Shown here one piece after another: positions 41,888 through 48,754 of a DNA stretch of 49,615 nt. The stretch is taken from contig NZ_FOTF01000022.1 in the NCBI RefSeq assembly GCF_900114485.1, positions 1 to 49,615 of the forward strand, written 5' to 3'. Source of the DNA: Loktanella salsilacus (GTDB lineage Bacteria; Pseudomonadota; Alphaproteobacteria; Rhodobacterales; Rhodobacteraceae). The notes beneath the pieces are model-generated. The model worked only from the letters and a program-made list of their open reading frames with translations. It searched no databases and had not been told where the DNA came from. The translations under genes were made by a program, and so were the position numbers. Each line of letters opens with the position of its first letter. Position 1 is the stretch's first letter.

Positions 41888-43477
41888 TCAGTTTGTGATC
41901 TTTCTGATGTGCTCATCAAGGAGCTTGATGAACTTCTCGTTCTCGACGTCGATCTCGTAGATCACCCCCTTCACACCGCCACGGCGGCCCTGCGCGCCGC
42001 TCTGATTGATGAAGTTAGTGCGCTCTGCAGCGGCTTTGGCCAGATTCGCGATGCCTTTCACGTAGTCATGCGGGTCGGAGTTCGTAGCCGCGCACCAGAG
42101 CGGCTTGAGAACGAAGGACGTCTCGACGGAGAACTGCCTGCCGTCCTGTTTAAAGTTCCAGAACTCGGTGCCTGCGCGGTGGCCTGGCTGGACCGTCGAC
42201 ATAATGTGGTCTTCGATTGCGAAGCGCAGGTCATCAGCATCGTCAGTGACGCGGCGTCCCTCGTAGAGCGACTCCGCATACTCGCGGGAGGGGCGGGACA
42301 GCGACAGGTCGAGAGTGCCGTGCGGCTGCTCCGCGCGGCGGCGGTTGTATATCGCGACGGCTTGGGCCCAAATATTATCGATGTTCTCGATGAGGCGGTC
42401 TGTGTCGATCTCACCGCGGCGCGGCAGGTTCATGACCAAGGGCCAGAAGCGGCGATTGTTGAACGGGTCGATCAGATAGTCGCGGCTGTCGGCGGTGCCC
42501 ATCGTGATGAACTGTCGATAGTAAGTGCGAGGGGCGACGGAGTATGCAACGCGGGTCTTATCTGCCGTCTGAGACAGACGCGACTTCAACTTCTTCGTGT
42601 CACGCTTGCTTGATATCTCCATTTCGGCCAGTTCAACGACGTGACAGCCCTGCATCTTCTGCACGAACACGTTGTCATTCGCGATGTCGTCGCTGCCCAG
42701 TGTGCCAAAGAGTCCGCGAGCGATGTTTTCCACGAATGTCGACTTGCGCTGGCCGCCCTCCCGGCTGCCCTCCACGACCGGCGTGAAATCGAATTTGTGC
42801 CCCGGTTCGAATGCCCTCGCTACTCCAGCGACGAACCAGTTGATCGCGCACTCTGTGTGATACAGGTTGTTTTCGCAGCCGAGATAGTCGTGAAAGAACG
42901 TCTTAAGACGGTCGATGCCGTCCCACTCAGTCGCATCGAGCATGTCCTGGAGCGGGTTGATTGTTTGACGATCGGCGGCGATTTTCAATGCCATTTTCAG
43001 CACGCGAAGGTCGAAGGAAAGGCCGTAGCCACCTTGATTCTCGGGGGCCGTCAGCCAGGCGCAGAGAGCGCTGATCAAGCCTTCGTCGAGTTCGCGGGGG
43101 TGCTCCGCGCTCGAAATGACTACGGGGAAATCAGGGATGCCGGAGTCGAAGGTGCGATTCATGAACTCGCTGTTCGTGAAAGCGTTATGCACGAACGCAT
43201 TCTTTGTGTTGCGAGCGTTGATGATAATTTTCGTGAGGTTGTGCGTCGTGCCGCGGATCGCATTCTCTTTGCCTGAGCGGTCGAGATCGAGCATCCAGAG
43301 CTCATCATAGTCATCGTCATCATATTGGATCAACTCAACGCCGCTCAACGTCGCGCGGACACGGGCCGGGACCTGGTCCGGGGTGGTGTCGTCGATCGTC
43401 AGCGGCGACTCGATGACCGGCAGAATGTCGACAGTGTTGCTATCCTCGTCATTCACCGGCGCATCGTTTGCCGGCAC
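41888..43477 (-). CDS. VapE-family primase/helicase-like replication protein
   Basis: The 529-residue protein resembles the C-terminal part of VapE / D5-type proteins of phages and satellites. It has a degenerate P-loop in VEGSREGGQRKST (236-247), HVVELAEME (279-287) as Walker B, and FITMGTADSRDYLIDPFNNRRF (323-344) as sensor region and arginine finger. GTG at 43475-43477 is the first start in the open frame, but it has no ribosome-binding site. The same frame extends upstream as 45 further codons to an ATG at 43612, interrupted by a TAG at 43589-43591 (see findings), so this gene may be inactive. Confidence 0.75.
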   Translation of the reverse strand: MPANDAPVNDEDSNTVDILPVIESPLTIDDTTPDQVPARVRATLSGVELIQYDDDDYDELWMLDLDRSGKENAIRGTTHNLTKIIINARNTKNAFVHNAFTNSEFMNRTFDSGIPDFPVVISSAEHPRELDEGLISALCAWLTAPENQGGYGLSFDLRVLKMALKIAADRQTINPLQDMLDATEWDGIDRLKTFFHDYLGCENNLYHTECAINWFVAGVARAFEPGHKFDFTPVVEGSREGGQRKSTFVENIARGLFGTLGSDDIANDNVFVQKMQGCHVVELAEMEISSKRDTKKLKSRLSQTADKTRVAYSVAPRTYYRQFITMGTADSRDYLIDPFNNRRFWPLVMNLPRRGEIDTDRLIENIDNIWAQAVAIYNRRRAEQPHGTLDLSLSRPSREYAESLYEGRRVTDDADDLRFAIEDHIMSTVQPGHRAGTEFWNFKQDGRQFSVETSFVLKPLWCAATNSDPHDYVKGIANLAKAAAERTNFINQSGAQGRRGGVKGVIYEIDVENEKFIKLLDEHIRKITN

Positions 43478-43839
43478 GGACGGCGCGACGGCGGTGCAGA
43501 TCTGGCTGATACGTGTGTCAGTGGCAGCGATCGCGCGCTCATGCGCATCGAGCTCCGTATTGAGATCGTTGATGATGTCGTTGAAGTTCTATTCTGCTGT
43601 TTCAGTTGTCATGTCATGTCCTGTCGTTGCTGTATAATGTAGCATTTCTTGTGCAAAAGTTCGCATACATGAGCTTCACGTCGTGAAGGTTCGATCAACT
43701 ATGTCAGCGTCATGCAGCGTCACACAAAGTGCCCGTGAGAATCAGCGTAAACCTGTCATGTGCGGTTCTCTCACTCGAGATGTGTGCATCTTGCGATCAC
43801 CCTCAAAAACTTGTCAGGTGACGGGTGAGTGAAAACAAC

Positions 43840-44176
43840 GTTTCCAGTTTGCGAGATCTCATTTCCACCACCAAGTCACTGTTTTTGCTCACCGTTCACC
43901 CCAAGTGGAAACATCCCTATAATTTTGCTTCCGCCCCACGCCATTGTTTTAATTAAGAAAAAATGCGTTTGGAAACAAAATGGGTGGAAACAGCCTATCT
44001 TGCCCGGTGGGCGGGGGAGGTGGGGGAGTGGGAAGAGAGTACATACTTACAACATATTCCATTTTTGATGATTTCGTTTCCACTTACCCTCAGCCCCCTT
44101 ATTTTTATGGCTCCGAGGTGGAAACAATCCCGGAAACAACCCGAAAACATGGTGGAAACGTAATTCTCGTTTCCAC
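43840..44176. repeat. GTGGAAAC iteron array, probable replication origin
   Basis: Six exact copies of the octamer GTGGAAAC occur: plus strand at 43905-43912, 43984-43991, 44118-44125 and 44152-44159, minus strand at 44076-44083 and 44169-44176. Near matches are at 43840-43847, 43861-43868, 43969-43976 and 44130-44137. The last two exact copies form a nine-base inverted repeat with a seven-base loop (GTGGAAACG/CGTTTCCAC, 44152-44176). A/T-rich DNA (43913-43970) lies between groups. The position is directly upstream of the VapE gene; the organisation resembles iteron origins of satellites and plasmids. Confidence 0.7.
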
Positions 44177-44278
44177 TTGCCCCTCCCGCCCCTGTCCTCC
44201 GGACGGCCTGGATCCATCGATGCGCCATCGCGCAAGAACTGTGACATGCGCCATACCGCACTATGATACTGTGCTCGC

Positions 44279-44587
44279 ATGAGCAGCGATGTAAGACATA
44301 TTACAAGACGCGTCGTCGATCGCGATACGCAGCGGGCGTTGATCGCAGCTGTGTTCAGCAGCGGTAGTTCACGTGATGCGGCGGGCCGACTCGGCATTCC
44401 GGCAGAACGAGTCTCGCACACGATCAGCGAGGCGTATGCCTCGCAATACGACCTGCCGAATCTCGATGATCGGGCACGGGTTCGCGACTGCATCACCTGC
44501 AGCAACGCGATAATCTCTCAGCGCGCAGTTCACCGCGTCTGCCGCCCCTGCCGCGGTGATGCCGGCATGTCGGAGGATGCTGCATGA
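44279..44587 (+). CDS. Small helix-turn-helix and zinc-ribbon-like protein
   Basis: The 102-residue product reads RDAAGRLGIPAERVSHTISE, like a small helix-turn-helix (about residues 32-52), and CITCSNAIIS...HRVCRPC, a CxxC pair of a possible zinc ribbon, at 70-92. A regulator or DNA-binding factor of the island is inferred. Its stop overlaps the start of the gene at 44584 (ATGA), which was then cut by IS66. Confidence 0.65.
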   Translation: MSSDVRHITRRVVDRDTQRALIAAVFSSGSSRDAAGRLGIPAERVSHTISEAYASQYDLPNLDDRARVRDCITCSNAIISQRAVHRVCRPCRGDAGMSEDAA

Positions 44588-44632
44588 GCCAGCGTCGCGC
44601 TGCATATAATGATGTCACGCCTGTGCAAAAGC
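44584..44632 (+). pseudogene. Gene truncated by IS66 insertion
   Basis: An ATG at 44584 overlaps the stop of the preceding gene and reads MSQRRAAYNDVTPVQKR before the IS66 end at 44633. Only 16 codons of the original gene are left, so its product is unknown. Its coupling to the upstream gene shows that it belonged to the same operon. Confidence 0.55.
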
Positions 44633-44693
44633 GTAAACATTCGCCGGGTGCCGTCTGGCTGCTGTGCTGTGAGATCGCTTATCGAGTGTCCTT

Positions 44694-45095
44694 ATGGACG
44701 CACACGAGAACACCCCCCGCATTCAAGTTTTATCGGTCTCTGATACTGGGCGGCGTCGCCGCTGGACAGATGCCGAGAAGGTCCGGATCGTTGAGGAAAG
44801 CCTTGGCGATGGCGTGACATTGGCCGAGGTCGCACGGCGCCATGACGTTTCGCGGTCCCAGCTTTACGATTGGCGCTATCGTTGTCGGCATGGGTTGCTG
44901 AGTTCTGGCCCAAAGTTTTTGCGTGTTTTCAACATCGACGAAGCTCCAGGCGGGCTTGATCCTGATAATATGCCGACTCCGCAGGGTTCTGTGATGACTG
45001 TCGATTTTGGCGCGCGCTGTCGTGTGTCGATCCCGTCCGACTTTGACATGGAGGCTGCAGCGCGTTTACTCAACAGTCTAGCGGTGGGACGATGA
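44694..45095 (+). CDS. tnpA: IS66-family accessory protein TnpA
   Basis: The 133-residue protein has an N-terminal IS3/IS911-type helix-turn-helix (RRRWTDAEKVRIVEESLGDG, then HDVSRSQLYDWRYRCRHG). Its C-terminal part is less conserved. In IS66 elements TnpA is needed with TnpB and TnpC. The gene ends by overlapping tnpB (ATGA). Confidence 0.9.
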   Translation: MDAHENTPRIQVLSVSDTGRRRRWTDAEKVRIVEESLGDGVTLAEVARRHDVSRSQLYDWRYRCRHGLLSSGPKFLRVFNIDEAPGGLDPDNMPTPQGSVMTVDFGARCRVSIPSDFDMEAAARLLNSLAVGR

Positions 45096-45442
45096 TCGCG
45101 TTTCCGGCGGGCACGAAGGTTTGGATTGCGGGCGGCGTGACGGACATGCGGCGCGGTATGAATACCTTGGCGCTGGCGGTCCAGCAGGGCCTTGGGCGTG
45201 ACCCGCATGCCGGTGAGATCTTTTGCTTTCGGGGTCGCAAGGGTGATCTCGTGAAACTGCTCTGGCATGACGGGGTCGGCATGTCGCTGTATCTGAAGCG
45301 GCTTGAGGCGGGGAAGTTCATCTGGCCGGTAAGCCAGGATGGGACGGCTGTTTCGATATCCGCCGCCCAGCTCGGCTATCTTCTGGAAGGGATCGACTGG
45401 AGGAACCCGCGCTGGACGCAAAGGCCCAGAACAGATGGATAA
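45092..45442 (+). CDS. tnpB: IS66-family TnpB (Orf2) protein
   Basis: The 116-residue protein is a standard IS66 Orf2: GVTDMRRGMNTLALAVQQGL, CFRGRKGDLVKLLWHDGVGM, SLYLKRLEAGKFIWP. Its biochemical role is unknown, but it is required for transposition of IS66. Starts inside tnpA. Confidence 0.95.
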   Translation: MIAFPAGTKVWIAGGVTDMRRGMNTLALAVQQGLGRDPHAGEIFCFRGRKGDLVKLLWHDGVGMSLYLKRLEAGKFIWPVSQDGTAVSISAAQLGYLLEGIDWRNPRWTQRPRTDG

Positions 45443-45501
45443 ATTGCGGTGAAACGCCTGTTTTTATTGGCGCTTCATGCTGTCTGTGGTAAATATTTGC
45501 C

Positions 45502-46208
45502 ATGTCAGATGCCGCTTCCGAAATCGCCAGATTGAGCGCCGCCCTTGCCGCGCAGCCCGCGCGCAAGCTGCGGAGGTCGAACTGGCACAGGCCCGCGCCT
45601 TGGCCTCTTGCACGCAAGCAATGATCCAGGAATTGAAGCTGGAGATCGCAAAGCTGCGGCGTGATAAATACGGCATCTCTTCCGAGCGTCGCGCGCGACT
45701 GATCGATCAGCTGGAGTTGCAGCTTGAGGAACTGGAAGCCGCTGCCACCGAGGATGCGTTGGCGGCTGAACAAGCCGCAGCGCAGGACAAGACCAGCACC
45801 GTGCGCGCCTTCACGCGGCGCAAGCCGGTGCGCAAACCCTTTCCCGAGCATCTGCCGCGCGAGTGTGTGGTGGTTGAGGCACCGACCAACTGCACCTGCT
45901 GCGGCTCGGACCGCATCGTGAAGATGGGTGAAGACATTACCGACACGCTGGAAGTTATTCCGCGTCAGTGGAAGGTGATCCAGACCGTCCGCGAGAAGTT
46001 CACTTGTCGGTCATGCGAGAAGATCAGCCAGCCACCAGCGCCTTTCCACGCCATTCCGCGCGGTTGGGCTGGGCCGCAACTGATCGCCATGATTGCTTTC
46101 GACAAGTATGGACAGCACCAACCACTGAACCGGCAATCCGATCGGATTGCGCGAGAAGGTGTCGATCTCAGCCTGTCTACACTGGCTGATCTGAAAAGAT
46201 TGTTTTAG
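45502..46208 (+). pseudogene. tnpC: IS66 transposase tnpC, frameshifted and C-truncated
   Basis: The start MSDAASEIARLSAALAA is in one frame (ATG 45502), whereas the following helical region AEVELAQARALASCTQAMIQ is one base shifted, so an indel lies near 45553-45570. The second frame continues through the leucine-rich region (RARLIDQLELQLEELEA), the zinc-finger motif (CTCCGSD...CRSCEK) and DKYGQHQPLNRQSDR, then ends at 46208 after STLADLKRLF, where tnpC normally continues into its DDE domain. The catalytic domain is absent. Confidence 0.85.
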
Positions 46209-46368
46209 GTAAACACTCATTATGAAATCACCGTTAAACACGATAATCACCTAAAAGGTGTAGCTTCCTTTATTGTTATTATTCAACATATTAGCTGCAC
46301 TAAGTTGATAGTGTTGCAATATAGCAATACATCTTTTGATTGTGTGGCCTGCTAATTCTGGTGCCGCA

Positions 46369-46632
46369 TCACGCGCTTGCTGGATACTTCGGCCCCACAG
46401 CTCGCATGATGTGCCACTGTAAGCCATGCCTGGCTCCGCACCGCTTGCATTTGAAGTCCTTCTCGATCTCGATGAGCTTCTTCAGCTCGTGGTAACGGGC
46501 ATGTAGATGGTGCGGCGCTACGTTGAACCTGGCGTGACAAGCTTTGCATGTGACAACCACAACATCCCGAGCCGTCAGGTCATGCAACCGGATCGAAGAC
46601 TTAGGACCAAGGGAGACGGGTTCACATGTCAT
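46369..46632 (-). CDS. Small protein with two CxxC motifs
   Basis: From the Met at 46630-46632 the product has 87 residues with CKACHARF and, 30 residues later, CKRCGARHGL, a likely zinc-binding pair, and a helix between them (HHLHARYHELKKLIEIEKDF). It does not belong to the flanking IS elements as far as I recognise. It lies in a 490-base segment between the broken IS66 and the IS21 end. A start at 46671 is possible. Confidence 0.5.
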   Translation of the reverse strand: MTCEPVSLGPKSSIRLHDLTARDVVVVTCKACHARFNVAPHHLHARYHELKKLIEIEKDFKCKRCGARHGLQWHIMRAVGPKYPASA

Positions 46633-46699
46633 GACATGGAACGTATAGTGAACATAGAGCCCCGCACGCAAGGCGGTGTGTGAAAATGCAACCTAACGT

Positions 46700-48302
46700 T
46701 GTTTATTTCCACCCAGAAGTGACCCGGGTAGCGGCATAATTTCCATTGAGAATTGTCCCATGTGACCCTTCCCCCAGCGGCATTCGCAGCGGGGGACTTT
46801 GGAGTGATACACATGGGACTTTTGAACATCATCCGACGTATGGCTTTGCGAGAGAAGTTGCCCCCGCGCGAGATATCGCGGCGGACCGGGATGTCGCGCA
46901 ACACCATCAAAAAGTATCTGAACGCAGGCACGATCGAGCCTCAGTTTGCGACGCCGGAGCGGCAAAGCAAGCTCGATCCGTTCGCTGAGAAGCTTGTCGG
47001 TTGGCTGAAGACGGAGGCGGGGAAGTCTCGCAAACAGCGGCGGACGCTGAAGCAGATGCATGCCGATCTGGTGGTTCTGGGCTTTGACGGGTCTTACAAC
47101 CGGGTTGCGGCTTTTGCGCGTGACTGGCGAGCCGATCGGCAGCGAGATCAGCAGACGACAGGCCGCGGCACCTTTGTGCCTCTGTCGTTCCGCCCGGGCG
47201 AGGCGTTCCAGTTCGACTGGAGCGAGGATTTTGCCGTTCTGGGTGGTGAGCGCACGAAGCTGCAAGTCGCCCACATCAAGCTGTCGCACAGCCGGGCCTT
47301 TTTGGTCCGAGCCTATCTGCTGCAAACCCACGAGATGCTGTTCGAAGCCCATTGGCACGGGTTCCGGGTCTTCGGTGGCATCCCCGAGCGCGGCATCTAC
47401 GATAACATGCGCACCGCAGTCGATCGCGTCGGTCGCGGAAAGGAGCGACAGGTCAACATGCGCTTTCTCGCAATGGCGAACCACTATGTATTTGAGCCAG
47501 CGTTCTGCAATCCGGCCGCAGGCTGGGAGAAGGGGCAGGTCGAGAAGAACGTGCAGGATTCCCGACATCGACTGTGGCAACCCATGCCGGACTTCCCCGA
47601 TCTTGCGGCCCTGAACGACTGGCTGGAACAGCAGTGTGTCGCATTATGGGGTAAGATCCCGCACGCAGCATTACCTGGGAGCGTTGCTGACGTTTGGGCC
47701 GCAGAACAAGCAGCGCTGATGCCATTACCACCCGCATTCGATGGCTTTGTCGAGCATAGCAAGCGGGTATCGCCGACCTGTCTGATCAGCTTTGAACGCA
47801 ATCGCTACAGCGTTCCAGCGTCATTTGCGAACCGCCCGGTGAGCTTGCGGGTTTATCCTGAACGTCTGGTGATCGCCGCCGAAGGACAGATCCTGTGCGA
47901 ACATATGCGGGTGATCCAGCGCAGCCACCAATTGCCACCACGCACGATTTACAACTGGCGGCATTACTTGGCTGTTCTCCAGCGCAAGCCCGGTGCCTTG
48001 CGGAACGGTGCCCCCTTTTCCGAATTCCCTCCGGCCTTCAAGCAGCTGCAAGATCTCATGTTGCGTCGTCCCGGCGGTGATCGGGAGATGGTCGATATCC
48101 TAGCGCTGGTTCTGCATCACGACGAACAGGCTGTGCTGGTCGCCGTGGAAATGGCGCTGGCTGAAGGTGTCGCGACCAAGACACATGTGCTGAACCTTCT
48201 GCACCGTCTTATCGACGGAAAGACGATCGGCGGGCCCGACATCGATACGCCGCAGGCGCTGATCCTTCAGCGCGAACCAGAAGCCAATGTCGAACGCTAT
48301 GA
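46700..48302 (+). mobile_element. IS21-family element, truncated
   Basis: The end TGTTTATTTCCACCCAGAAG at 46700 and repeats of similar sequence downstream fit IS21 terminal repeats. The element contains istA but no istB: sequence breaks at 48303 where an IS3-type end begins. It is therefore non-autonomous. Confidence 0.85.
46813..48302 (+). pseudogene. istA: IS21-family transposase istA, C-terminally truncated
   Basis: From the ATG at 46813 (MGLLNIIRRMALREKLPPRE) the frame shows a helix-turn-helix (EISRRTGMSRNTIKKYL), then the DDE domain: FQFDWSEDF, YDNMRTAVD and KGQVEKNVQDSRH with the Glu. After NVERYD the next codons come from an IS3 end, so the last few dozen residues and istB are missing. 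A frame remains open to 48426, but its end is foreign. Confidence 0.85.
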
Positions 48303-48425
48303 TGAACCGCCCCGGGTTTACCGGAGGGCAAAACTCTCGGAGAAATGCCCATTATGGAACAGTCACACAACAAGAAGACCTCGAAGCCGTATTCACCTGA
48401 GTTCCGCGAACGTGCGGTGCGGTTA
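48303..48425 (+). mobile_element. IS3-family fragment with start of orfA
   Basis: TGAACCGCCCCGGGTTTACC at 48303 is a typical IS3-group terminal repeat. At 48354 an ATG begins a short frame MEQSHNKKTSKPYSPEFRER, then AVRL, the N-terminus of IS3 OrfA. The fragment stops after about 24 codons near the IS66 end at 48443. It interrupts the IS21 istA gene. Confidence 0.8.
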
Positions 48426-48457
48426 GGCACCCCCGATGTAACGTAAGCACTCCATTG

Positions 48458-48754
48458 CTACCGCGGTAATTTAGCCTTGATGCGCAGCACGAGGTCCTTG
48501 TCGTCCACGAAGTCGTCGAGGAATTCGTGCCATGTCCTGGTGGTGAGACGGGCAGCTTTGATCAGATCGGTCAGCTCTTCGATACCGTCATCGGTCAGGG
48601 CTGTGATCGTCTCGTCGGGGCCCACGTAAACGCTTACAATGCTCCCGTAGGTCAGATTTTCGTCGTTATAGACGATGGCCTCGAGGAGTTCGGCATCTTC
48701 GTCCAGCATTTTAGCGACGTAGTCGAGCGTGCAGATATGGGTGATCGCAGCCAT
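48458..48754 (-). CDS. IS66-associated passenger protein
   Basis: From the ATG at 48752-48754 the product has 98 residues, acidic, with ITHICTLDYVAKMLDEDAEL, YNDENLTYGSIVSVYVGPDE and ALTDDGIEELTDLIKA. Proteins of this type accompany IS66 elements downstream of tnpC in alphaproteobacteria; function unknown. It overlaps the tnpC stop by ATGA, so it belongs to the element's operon. A start at 48799 would overlap tnpC more deeply and is less likely. Confidence 0.75.
   Translation of the reverse strand: MAAITHICTLDYVAKMLDEDAELLEAIVYNDENLTYGSIVSVYVGPDETITALTDDGIEELTDLIKAARLTTRTWHEFLDDFVDDKDLVLRIKAKLPR

Larger units (their letters stand above)
34041..44632. mobile_element. Accessory region 2 next to tRNA-Thr (phage-satellite-like)
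   Basis: From the tRNA-Thr 3' end to the first IS66 end the region carries a type II restriction-modification pair, unrecognised small genes, a DUF3800 protein, a Lon-like AAA ATPase, a VapE-family replication gene and an iteron array. No integrase is visible and the matching tRNA end repeat was not found before the window edge, so the right boundary is open; IS elements have been piled in from 44633. A satellite or integrated plasmid is the best inference. Confidence 0.6.
44633..46190 (+). mobile_element. IS66-family element, left part (3' truncated)
   Basis: Starts with GTAAACAT at 44633, similar to IS66 inverted repeats (GTAAGC...). It holds tnpA, tnpB and the first part of tnpC in the usual order, then breaks off inside tnpC near 46186-46190, where sequence changes to unrelated A/T-rich DNA. 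The right end is missing, so the copy cannot move by itself. Confidence 0.85.

Noticed and set aside
43840-44176. Repeat array as a possible CRISPR
   Set aside because: The unit is eight bases, in both orientations and at irregular spacing, with no constant-length spacers and no cas genes, so it fits iterons, not CRISPR.
44152-44176. Inverted repeat GTGGAAACG/CGTTTCCAC as a terminator
   Set aside because: It lacks a T run and is made of two iteron copies, so it is better explained as part of the repeat array.
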